Shown here: in pieces, positions 19,101 through 28,400 of the stretch
Position numbering within the stretch: position 1 is the first letter of the stretch
How the letters are laid out: each line of letters starts with the position of its first letter
Assembly (NCBI RefSeq): GCF_000419585.1
Contig: NZ_ATTH01000002.1
Span: 1-64,000, forward strand
Reading direction: 5' to 3'
DNA from: Salisaeta longa DSM 21114
GTDB lineage: Bacteria > Bacteroidota > Rhodothermia > Rhodothermales > Salinibacteraceae
Length of the DNA: 64,000 bases
The notes under the pieces: model-generated
What the model saw: the letters and a program-made list of their open reading frames with translations, nothing else
What the model was told of the DNA's origin: nothing
The model's database searches: none
Translations under genes and position numbers: made by a program

Positions 19101-20255
19101 AATGGCACCGAGGCGTGCAATGGCCCGGAACCCATCACCCGATTTCTGCAACAGCGCACGGGCCGTGGCTACGTAGAGGCGCCCGTCGTGGAACGCCACA
19201 TCCCGAAGCGACGCCTCGAGGCCATCGCGGGCATCGAAGAGGGTCACCGGATCGGGCCAGGCCACGCGCACCACGCCGGCGCCCGTAGCAGCCCAGAGCG
19301 CGCCGCCGGGCCCCACCATCACATCGGGGATGCGGTTGGAGGGCAGGCCCGCCGCGGTAGAGAGGTGGAAGCGGAGCTGGCCCTGCGGCGTAAGGATGTA
19401 GAGGCCGCGGGTGGCGGTGGCCAGGGCAATGTCTTCGTTGGGCAGCCGCACCGCGTCGTGCACGGTGGCGTTGAGCAGCACCCCGTCGATGGCCGTGCGC
19501 CAGCGCGCGATGGAGGTGCCATCGAACCGGTAGATGCGACGCTCGGCTACGATGAGCCGTTGGGCGTCCTTCCACGGCAGTACGGCCTGCAACGCGCCGG
19601 TGTACGGCGGTAGGGCCACAGGCAGGAGCCGCGGCGCGGAGCCATCGAGCCGCACCAAAAAGCCGTCGGTGCGCTGCGCATACACGCCGCCCGCGCCGTG
19701 CACCAGCGTGCCCACTGCGCCCTTCAGCTCAATCGCCTGCACGTTATCGCCGGTGACCCGGTACACCCGATCGTCCGCATGCACCCACAGGCCCTCCGCG
19801 CTATGCACCACCCGCCGCACCGCGAGGCTGTCGGTGGTAGCGGTGTTGGCGAGGGGCACCCGCTGCCACAACGCGCCGTCGTCGCTCGGCGCGCTCCGCC
19901 GGAACAGTCCGCTCTTTGTGGCAACGTAGGGGTGCCCGTTGCGGAAGGCGATCGATCGCACGTGCCAGCGCCCGCTGCCGGGCGGAATCGTCCACGCGGT
20001 GCCGTCGTAGCGCCGAATGCCCTGCGCCGCAAGGCCCAGGTAGACCTGTCCGGTGCGGCCGTGCGCGAGCGTCGCGACCCTGGGCGTGCCCCGGTATTGC
20101 TGCGGAGCGATGGTTCGCACAACGGGCCAGCCGTGCGCATTGGCCGACTGCCCCACGGCCGTGGGGGCCGCGAGCGGGGCGCCTAACGCCAGTAGCAAGA
20201 GGGCAAGGAGGTAACGCACGAGGGCGTATGCGCATGAGGGAGAGGAGCCGCTCAC
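16113..20255 (-). CDS. Hybrid two-component system regulator (HTCS)
   Basis: A 1380-residue sensor and response regulator in one chain. A signal/anchor (residues ~13-38) is followed by a periplasmic beta-propeller sensor of Reg_prop type (~40-620), a Y_Y_Y-like beta-sandwich (~640-740) and a membrane helix (~752-772). The kinase has the phospho-acceptor His825 in SHEFRTPLTL and an ATP-binding domain (VSNLISNAIKFT, DTGVGI, GTGIGLALVK). A receiver follows with phospho-acceptor Asp1153 in VILADVMMPVMDG, then an AraC-type DNA-binding domain (~1280-1380). Such proteins usually sense sugars and switch on polysaccharide-utilisation genes, but no SusC/SusD pair or glycosidase is nearby. The start is GTG at 20255; an in-frame GTG at 20219 would give a tighter signal peptide (VRYLLALLLLALG). 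Confidence 0.92.
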   Translation of the reverse strand: MSGSSPSCAYALVRYLLALLLLALGAPLAAPTAVGQSANAHGWPVVRTIAPQQYRGTPRVATLAHGRTGQVYLGLAAQGIRRYDGTAWTIPPGSGRWHVRSIAFRNGHPYVATKSGLFRRSAPSDDGALWQRVPLANTATTDSLAVRRVVHSAEGLWVHADDRVYRVTGDNVQAIELKGAVGTLVHGAGGVYAQRTDGFLVRLDGSAPRLLPVALPPYTGALQAVLPWKDAQRLIVAERRIYRFDGTSIARWRTAIDGVLLNATVHDAVRLPNEDIALATATRGLYILTPQGQLRFHLSTAAGLPSNRIPDVMVGPGGALWAATGAGVVRVAWPDPVTLFDARDGLEASLRDVAFHDGRLYVATARALLQKSGDGFRAIARLGAIHALLPTRYGLFVAAQEGLWQWTDGRLSQIAPISGRALRVDRTQDVVYVTGAEGAVWMVERRGRRWTARRLPTRTPQPGTSIAQDASGTLWIGYGGGIQRIDDPLQPARRVATVYDTTDGLPTAARNRTLQIGSRVWVSTSAGLYRFARPQQRFEPLSTDIPTGHPVTAVAAQSPDRVWLGFGLQAVGRAQRTPAGGYNWLAGPFQRVIDVGAVQAITTQADSVVWFATGQTLVRYAVRQLYRTQHSFATVIRGTATVRDSSVAVEAAVQDSAAGLDPSAFPVRVLIGAMTYAQYQGQPPAGHAAVQYRYRLDRADAWSAWQTTPYVSLGRMAPGAHRMEVQARNLYGVEGAPATLYVHVLPPWYRTWWAYGAYCIVLAVALYGAGRWRAQRTRARQKALEEQVAQRTAKIRRQKQQIEQQAHELKTLDAAKSRFFANVSHEFRTPLTLILGPARALRTWMTEHPEAPLHQVERIERNAHRLLRLVQQLLDLARLDAGTMTIQAQPTDMAAAVARITQVFAPLAEQQGITLEQTTERSVEGLVPTTYADPELLEQIVSNLISNAIKFTPSGGRVTVHVHEQTTGTAIIVRDTGVGIPADEQAHIFDRFARVAHDHPRSQEGTGIGLALVKQLVEHHGGTITVDSTTDEGSTFRVWMPRGRDHLSDEQVVDSLDRPNALTSLETADTAAHAFKALYMHAGNGTSSADAATTAHRSAADDAPVVLVVDDNADVRGYVRSILAEDFRLVEAADGREGLNKAREHLPDVILADVMMPVMDGLALTKALKGDPHTAALPVILLTARAEAHDEVHGLDAGADDYITKPFHAEVLEARVRGVLSLRKRLRRQLEREQGAAAERSAPPPPPDTLGDGDTAPMPAYAGEAQALYEQSRAAVHDHLTDPTFGVDALAEALAMSRSTLYRRFNEHNLPSPGDLIRNTRMEHAARLLCDEEGSVTEVAYAMGYNSLSTFSSAFQEYYACSPTAYVEQHTATSDGSTAH

Positions 20256-20378
20256 CTATTGTTGCATCGTATGAACCGCATGTGTACAAGGTTCTTTTGC
20301 ACGGGCCGGCGGCAGCGCGTATCGTGCTGTTTTGGGGAAGGCTTCGCGGCGCGCACGCGGTTCAGACGTACGTGCCGT

Positions 20379-22076
20379 TCAGAAAAGGTCTTGCATTTCC
20401 GCATCCGGGTCGGGGGCCGCGCCGCCCGCACCGTTGGCTCCGCCCGTGAGGTACTGCTGCCGGTGCAGCCGCAGCGCTTCGTAGAAGTCCGTGCCGTACG
20501 TGCGCGACTTCACCACAATGGGCATGGGCACCGCGTGGCCCAGCACAAGCGCCTGCTGCTTTGCATCGAGCGAGGCCAGCACCTGCCGCAACGACGACGC
20601 ATCGCTGGTGCCCACGAGCGCCGCGCCCATGTCCTTCTCGTCGCTCAGCTTGGCAACCAGCTTCGTGCCAATCTGGCTGAGCACCTCCTCGTCAATGGCG
20701 CTGGGCCGCTGATCGACCACCAGCAGCGACACGAAGAACTTCCGCATCTCGCGGGCAATCTTGCCAAAGGGCGTCTCGTGCGCGATGCCCGGTGCCAGGA
20801 ATTTGTGCGCCTCCTCGATGGTAATCATGAGCGGCCGCGGCTTATCGGCCTCCTGCTTGGTGCGGCGGTATACGTTGGTTTTTTCCTCGTAGGCCGTGCG
20901 AATCCGGCGCGTGATGGCATTGGCCACCAGCAGATACACCCGCAGGTCGTCGTACCGGCCAAACTCCAGCACCACCGACGTGCCATCGTCGAGGTTTTCG
21001 AGGAGCGCATCGAGCACGTCGTAGTTGGCGGGCGACGGATCGGTGCGGAAGAAGTCGTACTGCTCAAACGGGGCGAGCTTGCGCTGCAGCGCCTCCAGCG
21101 ATCCCTGGTGGGCGCCGGTTTCCTCGGCCATCGCTTCAAAGTCTTCGCCGCGCGCCGACAGCAGCGTGCGCAGCCAGTCGGTGTTGTAGCGGTTGCGTAG
21201 CAGGTGAGCGCTCTCGGCCGCCGTGGCATTTAAGTTGAGCGTATCGCGCAGCGGCAGAATGTCGGACGGCTCGATCTGGTCGGCGTGCAAGTGGACCTCG
21301 TGGTCGGCCTGCTGGCCGCGCTCGCGGGTCGTCTCGGGGTCGAGCGTAAAGATGCTCACCTTGTGCGGAAAGAGCGCGCGCAGGCCCTTCACAAACGTCT
21401 CGTCGCCTTCCGCCCGGTCGCCAAAGCCGTACTCCGAGTGCATGTCGAAGATCAGGTTCACCGCCCGATCGGTTTGCAGCGTGCCCGCCAGCAGCAAACG
21501 GGTGAGGAAGGTCTTGCCGGTGCCCGTCTTCCCAAACACCGCGTTGGAGCGCTCCACAAACTTGGGCAGGTGGATGCACACCGGGATGTCGTCCATGCCA
21601 ATGGGCTGCCCGATGTGAAAGTACGTATCGCCGCCCGCATTGGCCTCGTGGCCGAACACGCGCGCCACGTCGTCTTCGGTCGCCAACGCGACAGGCGCAA
21701 AGTGCGCCGGAATGGTTTTCACCGACTGCGGCTCCTCTTCGGTGAGGTCGAGCGCCGTGTCGTTGGGCAGCATCAGCATCGGTTTAATCGCGACCGTCGC
21801 GTACGTGCCCGTGCCGCGCAGCACATCGCGCAAGAGGTCGTCGGTAGCGCCCGGCGGGTTGATGAGGATCTGCTCGTTCGCCGCCTCAATCTCCACATCC
21901 GTAATCATCGAGAAGAACGCATACTGCTCGCCCTTGATAACGACAAACGTACCTGCAATAACGGACTCAACGCCGGTAGAGGCATCCAGCTTCATTTCGA
22001 GGCCGCCGTTGAGCGACCCGTGGGTGATGACGCCAAGCGTCTGCGGGCGGGGCGTGGGGGCGGGAGAATCGGGCAT
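20379..22076 (-). CDS. HerA/DUF87-type hexameric ATPase
   Basis: A 565-residue protein. The N-terminal ~150 residues (VITHGSLNGGLEMKLD, GTFVVIKGEQYAFFSMI) look like the beta-barrel (HAS-barrel) domain of HerA. Walker A FGKTGTGKTFLTRLL is at residues 182-189, and the C-terminal part (FVSLLVVDQRPSAIDEEVLSQ, GTKLVAKL, ALVLGHAVPMP) is the conserved DUF87/HerA core with the sensor region. HerA proteins are DNA-translocating or DNA-end-processing ATPases, often paired with NurA nuclease or an antiphage partner; no partner is seen here. ATG at 22076 is chosen; in-frame ATGs at 22127 and 22139 would add a short polar tail. Confidence 0.8.
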   Translation of the reverse strand: MPDSPAPTPRPQTLGVITHGSLNGGLEMKLDASTGVESVIAGTFVVIKGEQYAFFSMITDVEIEAANEQILINPPGATDDLLRDVLRGTGTYATVAIKPMLMLPNDTALDLTEEEPQSVKTIPAHFAPVALATEDDVARVFGHEANAGGDTYFHIGQPIGMDDIPVCIHLPKFVERSNAVFGKTGTGKTFLTRLLLAGTLQTDRAVNLIFDMHSEYGFGDRAEGDETFVKGLRALFPHKVSIFTLDPETTRERGQQADHEVHLHADQIEPSDILPLRDTLNLNATAAESAHLLRNRYNTDWLRTLLSARGEDFEAMAEETGAHQGSLEALQRKLAPFEQYDFFRTDPSPANYDVLDALLENLDDGTSVVLEFGRYDDLRVYLLVANAITRRIRTAYEEKTNVYRRTKQEADKPRPLMITIEEAHKFLAPGIAHETPFGKIAREMRKFFVSLLVVDQRPSAIDEEVLSQIGTKLVAKLSDEKDMGAALVGTSDASSLRQVLASLDAKQQALVLGHAVPMPIVVKSRTYGTDFYEALRLHRQQYLTGGANGAGGAAPDPDAEMQDLF

Positions 22077-22812
22077 GGCGGAACCGGCGTGTGCAAAAGG
22101 CGGGCGTTCGTGCGATGCGCTTGCCATGTAGTATAGCACGCGAACCGCTCAGATGTTGGCGCAACTGGACATGGGGGCAACTCGCAGTTGATACGTGACC
22201 TGATTGAGCGGGCCGCCCGCAGTGTAAAGAAGCAATGGAGCGCAGACATGACAAACGAAAAACACTGGGGATTATGGATAGATGAAATAGATTTTTAGCA
22301 CAAAAGGCTGCCATCGGTTGTGCTGGAGTGGGCTATCTGCCTCATTACATGACAACATTCAGATGGCTCTTCACACTCTCATATTTTCGTTAGTATGAGC
22401 AACGTAGGGCAAAGGTTACCCTACGGGAATATTGCGCCTGTTAGGTGAGAAAGAGTCCCGAAGGGTCATCCTTGTAGGAGATCTATTTTGTCGCATAAAA
22501 CCCGCGTTGAATCAGAGTGGAAATCGCCGAACTACTCACATGCGCGCATTGTAAAAGATTGTCCACTCCGTTTGGAATGACGTAGCAAACGAACACCGGT
22601 CTATCTGGAACAGCAAGCGAACAGAACAGCGTCATAAGCCGTCGTAAGGACAGGCCTGAGCGGGAGACTTGCAGGCTTGAAGACGCAGTTACGTCTTGGC
22701 GTATACGATAGGTAGCGTCTCTGCATCAGCGTTCTCGCATCCGCACTTTTCCGTACCGCCCGTATTTCCTCTGCAACGTCAACTCTCCACGCGCACATAC
22801 ATTCCCTATTTG
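22077..22812. other. Long non-coding stretch
   Basis: About 735 bp without a credible gene, more AT-rich than its surroundings between 22240 and 22600. Short frames exist (for instance 49 codons on the complement around 22635-22488, ending LIQRGFYATK), but none resembles a known family. The right end must hold the promoter of the gene at 22813. A decayed mobile element is possible, but no terminal repeats or transposase remnant is visible. Confidence 0.35.
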
Positions 22813-25203
22813 ATGCATGATGACCCGTTTCAGGTTGAAACCAAATACCAACGCTTACAAGCCGACCTGCTCCGTCCTGCAAGCGTCAATTGGAAACTGG
22901 CCCAAGTCGTCTCGTTTCTGGAGTGCCTTCCCGACGCGACCGGCATGTTCGAGACGTATGTGCTGGAGATCCAATCCATCCTCGCCTTGCTCGTGCCTCG
23001 GATGGCCCCAATCGGCTGGGCGCCCGAACGCTTGCACCAGCTGATCGACCGCTTGGTCGTCATCTCCGACCGCTTGCCGTCTACCGCGCCCGGGTGGCCC
23101 GCTACGCTGGATGGGTTGCGTCGTGCCACGGCCCGTCTGTATGCGTATGCCGGAGCGCCGCGCCATGCTCTTCGCGTGATGCACGGGACTCCTTTTGACG
23201 AGTCCATCCATGCCGAGGCGGTCGGGGATGCCCCGTCCGGGGACGTTGCTCCCTTCAACCGCCTGGCTACCCTGGCAGAACAGAGCGATGGTTCCGATGC
23301 CGAGCGGCTCCGTACGCTGCTGGATACCTGGACAGAGCCTCTGCCGGAACATCCCATTCCAACGGTAGAGTGCCTTTCGAACGAAGCTGCGTCCACATCA
23401 GGAACGCTCATCGACCGCCTGAAGCAACGTGCGGTGCCTCGCATGGTCGGCGGATTCACGGCGCTGCATGTGGACCTGCTGGGGCGTCGTTCGGATGCGG
23501 ATGCTTTCACGCTGGAAGGCTATGCCGACGCCACATCCACCTCGGCGGATACGCTTCTCGCGCCCGTCTGGTCGGCCGTGCGCGACCTGCTCAACGACCG
23601 CTCGCCCACCTTGGCACAGGGCCATTGGAACGGACGTGTCCGTCTGACCGCAGGGCCACCGGTTGCGGGGCGGTCGCTTCATCTGGCCCTGGCTGTCGAG
23701 TTGATGACCGTCCTCCAGGAGACGCATCCGCAGCGCGTCCGCCTTCGTCCCCGTTCCCGGATCGCCTTTACCGGCGTTCTGGAGGCCAACGGCGCCGTCC
23801 GTCCTGTCAACAAAACGACCCTCCCCACCAAGGTCCAAACGGCGTTTTTCAGTCCCGTCACCACGCTGGTCGTTCCGGATGCGCAGGCCGACATCGCCCG
23901 CGCCGCCCGAGATGCGCACGCAGACCGCTATCCGCACGGTGCCCTCACCATCGTAGGCGTCTCGTCGCTCCGTGCGGTGTACCACAACCGCACCCTCATC
24001 CGCCGTGTGTCAACCGATCGTTTTCGATACGTCCTGCGTGTGGCTCGCACCTATTCCACCGCCACCGTGGCCACCGTCAGCGGCGTTATGATTCTCCTCT
24101 TGCTCAGCATTATCGCCTGGATGACTATCGGTCCGCTTGATCAAAACCCCGTGGCGGTGCGCTTTGGCGGCAAGCACATGATCCTTCAAAATGACAACGG
24201 CCAGGTTGTGGAGCGCGTGCATGTCGGCCCAGACATCGTGAGGCAAGCAGTGACCGATACCGATGGGGAGACGTTCAATGCCTATGCACTGGTAGATGGG
24301 GACGGCGACGGCCAGAACGAGATCTGTTGGGCCGGTCCCCGACACACCGATTCCCGAAACGAAAGACAGACCCATCCACTAGAGTATGTGCAGTGCCGGG
24401 GCGTCGGAGACGAGACGGTACAGTGGGCGCTCCCCCTTCGATTTGAGGTGCCCTTTTCGGATCAGCCGGAACTCACGACCCGCGTCTTCAGCGCGATGGA
24501 TCTTCAGGCGGGCGACTGGGATGCCGATGGGACGCCCGAGTTGTACCTCACGGCCAATCATCAGCCGTACTTTCCCGGCCTGCTGCTCAAAATCGACGTG
24601 CTCACCGGAGCCGTGTTGCAACAGTACGTGCATCCCGGTCATCTGGAGCGGCTCGCGTCGTACGACCTCAACGGCGATGGCGTCCGTGAGATTATGGTGC
24701 CGGGGGTGAGCAATGCCTTTTGGGAGGCCGTGCTCGCTGTCCTCGATCCACGCGACATGGACGGGCATGCACCGACGCAGACGCCCTACGCTGTGCGCGG
24801 ACAGTCACTGGTCCCTCACATTGCGTACATCCGATTTCCGCCCACCGTCGTACACACCGCGCGAAGCGTCAACTTGAACCAGGCACGGGCGGTCGTCTCG
24901 CGCGCCGTAGGCCAGCGACAGTTCAGCGTGAAGGTTGCCGAGGGCACCAACGCGGACAAAAAGAATGGCCTGCACACGCTGATTCACTTCACGTTCGACC
25001 TGGAGCCACGCGCGATGGGCACCTCCAGCGAATACGACGCGATGGCCCGGCGTCTTGTAGACACAGGCGCCTTGGAGGCCGTCCCAACCGATGGCGACCG
25101 CCGGGCCTACCTGGCGCGCTTGCCATACTGGACCGGCACCGGCTGGACGACCGAGCCGACGGTGCATTGGCCGGGGGCAGATTCGAGCCGGGCGTGGGAG
25201 TGA
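22813..25203 (+). CDS. Membrane protein with inactive Lon-protease-like domain and FG-GAP-type repeats
   Basis: A 796-residue protein from ATG 22813. Residues 1-~210 are helical and unrecognised. Residues ~270-395 resemble the Lon (S16) proteolytic domain: RIAFTGVLEANGAVRPV matches the Lon 'TGE..L.G.V.PVGG' block, a lysine follows at Lys340, and TTLVVPDAQ matches 'vilP..N'. The active-site GPSAG is AGPPVAG here (~280-286), without the catalytic Ser. One membrane helix (~416-440, VSGVMILLLLSIIAWMTI) leads to an outer part with DGDGDGQNE, DWDADGTPE and DLNGDGVRE (about residues 496, 570 and 618), calcium-loop FG-GAP/VCBS-like repeats. No function is known; a signalling or assembly role at the envelope is a guess. 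An in-frame upstream start at 22696 adds residues that look non-coding. Confidence 0.6.
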   Translation: MHDDPFQVETKYQRLQADLLRPASVNWKLAQVVSFLECLPDATGMFETYVLEIQSILALLVPRMAPIGWAPERLHQLIDRLVVISDRLPSTAPGWPATLDGLRRATARLYAYAGAPRHALRVMHGTPFDESIHAEAVGDAPSGDVAPFNRLATLAEQSDGSDAERLRTLLDTWTEPLPEHPIPTVECLSNEAASTSGTLIDRLKQRAVPRMVGGFTALHVDLLGRRSDADAFTLEGYADATSTSADTLLAPVWSAVRDLLNDRSPTLAQGHWNGRVRLTAGPPVAGRSLHLALAVELMTVLQETHPQRVRLRPRSRIAFTGVLEANGAVRPVNKTTLPTKVQTAFFSPVTTLVVPDAQADIARAARDAHADRYPHGALTIVGVSSLRAVYHNRTLIRRVSTDRFRYVLRVARTYSTATVATVSGVMILLLLSIIAWMTIGPLDQNPVAVRFGGKHMILQNDNGQVVERVHVGPDIVRQAVTDTDGETFNAYALVDGDGDGQNEICWAGPRHTDSRNERQTHPLEYVQCRGVGDETVQWALPLRFEVPFSDQPELTTRVFSAMDLQAGDWDADGTPELYLTANHQPYFPGLLLKIDVLTGAVLQQYVHPGHLERLASYDLNGDGVREIMVPGVSNAFWEAVLAVLDPRDMDGHAPTQTPYAVRGQSLVPHIAYIRFPPTVVHTARSVNLNQARAVVSRAVGQRQFSVKVAEGTNADKKNGLHTLIHFTFDLEPRAMGTSSEYDAMARRLVDTGALEAVPTDGDRRAYLARLPYWTGTGWTTEPTVHWPGADSSRAWE

Positions 25204-25467
25204 GGCGGTCCGTCTGGAGCAGACCGATCAGGTCTCCGACACCTGACAGGTCTTGCACTTCAAACAGACCACACGGGGCAGCCGAAGCGTCGTAGTGCTG
25301 ACTGGCACAAATGTCGTTACAGTTTCGTTTCAAAAAGGAATTCAGCAGAAGGGGCGAATTGCGAGGACATTACATGTGAAGTGAACAAGCTTTCGGTTGC
25401 ATACGGATTCAGCCTTCGTGCGTGCACCTTACCTCCGATTTTCTTTCCTCTACCTCCCGTCTGTACC

Positions 25468-28400
25468 ATGTCACGTCAGATCATCATCCCGAAAATTGTT
25501 CTCTATCTTCTTGGATTTGCGATCCTCTTTCCCATACCGAGTGCCTTCGCGCAGACAAGCATCACGGAGGACATCGTCACCGATACAGAGTGGACACAGG
25601 CAGGAAGTCCCTACATTGTAGAGTCCAGCATATCCGTTGATGCAGGAGCCACGCTAACGGTGCAAAGCGGGGTAGTCGTGGAGATTGACTTCCAGGAAGA
25701 CATCGTCGTCCGCGGCGCGCTGGTGGCCGACGACGTCACCTTCGAGGGGAACGACACCGACCTCACCGCAGACGAAAGCGGCACGCTCACGATCACCAAC
25801 TCCCGGTTTCCGTCGGACTCTGGCAACTATGTGCGTGTGAAGCTCTACAGCACATCCGCCTCGACGCTCAACGGCAACACCTTCGATGGAGTCCGCCCGC
25901 TTTTCGAACGACTGGGGGCTCCAGCGTCAACAGTCAGCAGCAACGCCTTCTCCAACGCAGACGCCCAGTTTGTTTATGCCGACGACACCGGGACGACCGC
26001 AGAGGTAACGGCCGACGCCACGATGCGCACCTATCAGGGGCTGCCGGTCAAGATCGTCGAGACGGTAATCGTAGACGCAGCAGCGACGCTAACTGTGCAA
26101 AGCGGGGTGGTCGTGCAGATTGACTTCCTGGAAGACATCGTCGTCCGCGGCGCGCTGGTGGCCGACGACGTCACCTTCGAGGGGAACGACACCGACCTCA
26201 CCGCAGACGAAAGCGGCACGCTCACGATCACCAACTCTCGGTTCTCCGAAATGCGACTGTACTTCCAAGGTACGTCTACAGGAAGTGTAAACAACAACGA
26301 TTTCCTGTCGTCCAGTTCCACCTACGCCTTAGAGAACGACGGCACAAACATTATCGATGCCGAAAATAACTACTGGGGGAGCGCCAATGGACCCACCCAT
26401 CCTGGCAACCCTGGCGGAAACGGACTGCAAGTTAGTGACAACGTTGACTACGAGCCGTGGCTGCAATCAAGCCCCAGCGCTTTTGCCGCCCCAAACGGTC
26501 TCACCGCTACGTCCAGCGACGGCCAAGTCGATCTCAGTTGGACGGCCAGCACCGCCGCCGACCTCGACGGCTACAACGTCTACCGCGCCACATCGTCGTT
26601 CAGTGATCCGGCGAATGCCACGAAGCTCAACAGTACAGCGATCGCAGACCCGTTTTTTACGGACAACAGCGTCACGAATGGAACGACCTATTTTTACGGC
26701 GTCACCGCGGTTGACGCCGATGGCAATGAGAGCGGACTCTCCAACGAGGCAAGCGCGACTCCATCACCGGGTGGCATCAGCGAAACTCTGGAGATCGGTG
26801 CGGTGACGCTCTACGCCGATGCCATCGAAAACACGTCCGGCTCGGTTTATGAGGCGACGGGAAACGTAAGCATCAACGAAATTCTTCAATTTTCAGGCAC
26901 TGTTACGGCCGATACCGAGGCGCTCTCCATTGCAGGGGATGGGTCTATCTTTGTGACAGAAATCCCTTCCCTGGGCAATGTGGTATTGTATGAAGGAGCG
27001 TTCGATTTCAACTTGGCAGATGAGATTACAACGACTCTGGAGGGCGAGGCGCTCAGTGCGACCAACAGTCTGCTTACCGCTGCGAGTTTACCGGTGCATG
27101 TTGGAGAAATCGAACTGCTGAGCGATGGGGTTCGAATCGGAGGTGAGATCGTCCTTCCCGATGTCATTGGCAGTGTGGAGGTGGCCGTTGAAACGCTGCA
27201 AATTACCCGGAGTAGCGGCTTCGATATCGCGGGCACCCTCTCAGTTGAGGAGGTGCCGTTCCGAAACGGCATCGCGACCCTCGAAAGCCTCGAACTCACG
27301 TTCGATAGCGCTGAGAATCGGTTTTCGGGAGCAGCGGACCTGAAGACCCCTGCACTTGGCTTGGAGGCCGAAGCAGAACTGCTTGATGGACTGCTCAATA
27401 CGGTTGCTGTAGAGATTGAGGTATCGCCGCCTGTCCCCATCGCAAATACAGGACTTGGCCTCTCTGGAGGAGGCGGAGGAATTGAGAACATCGTCGAGCC
27501 TCCCCCAACCTTGTTCGTCTCTGCAGACATCACCCCGATGACCGGAACCATCGAGACCGTAACGCTCGATGACCTCACGCTGGCCTACACCTTCGGCGAG
27601 CGCTTGGAAGGGAGTGGACGAGTGACTGTCTTTGATGAGGACGTGGGAGGCGCTGTGGTCACTGTTGAGACACAAAGCCTCGCCTTCGAGGGAGACGCGA
27701 GTTTCACAGTTCGAGATAACAACATTTTAGACGGCCAGATTAGCGCGGGAATCAATCAGGTATCCACAGGTTACGATGTTTCTGGAGGGGTGAGCGCCCA
27801 ACTCCAGGTTCCGTCTTTGGGCGATGGCTTTCCATTTGGTTGGCTGGAGTCGCTTCCGGAGGTTGAACTCCCGTATACAGTTGCACAAACGGAGAATTAT
27901 TTATTGAACGCTGCGATCACGGGTGAGGTGGAAATCGCTTCCTTTGGGGTAGCGTATGGCTTGGCCTATGTCAACCCCACCATCGAGGCGGATTTTGCCC
28001 GCAACATGGAGAACCTCAATGAGGATCTCTTTCCTGTTCCCGCACTTAAGCCGTCGTTGGCGAAACAACAAGAGAATCGGTTTGAAGGACAGAGCCTCAT
28101 TCTGGGTGGGAACCAGCAACTCAACGCACAGGCTCGGGCGACTGCAGATACAATCCGGCAGCAATTTACCCTCAACACTATCCAGTCTGGACTGATCATT
28201 CGTGTTGACGGCTCAGGGGAAGTACCGTCATTTTCCGTAACGCTTCCGAACGGTCGCACCGTGAGCGCGAGTGATGCATCCGCTGAGATCACCTTCAGTG
28301 AAGAAAGTGGCAGTGGAAAAGCATTCGCTACATTTGGTGCCCCCACCACTGGTATGTGGTCGGTAAACCTGCCCTCTGGCCCGGAAGTCGCTGTAGACGT

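Noticed and set aside
17781-19613. A 610-codon open frame antisense to the hybrid sensor gene, and other long antisense frames such as 2484-3272 and 15168-16964
   Set aside because: They are shadows of GC-rich coding sequence. The encoded residues are Arg/Pro/Gly/His-rich with no domain, while the opposite frames carry clear families.
22488-22635. A 49-codon frame on the complement (MTLFCSLAVPDRPVFVCYV...)
   Set aside because: Too short, no family resemblance and no context; chance frame in an AT-richer gap.
22077-22812. Insertion sequence remnant
   Set aside because: No terminal inverted repeats, target duplication or transposase-like residues could be identified.
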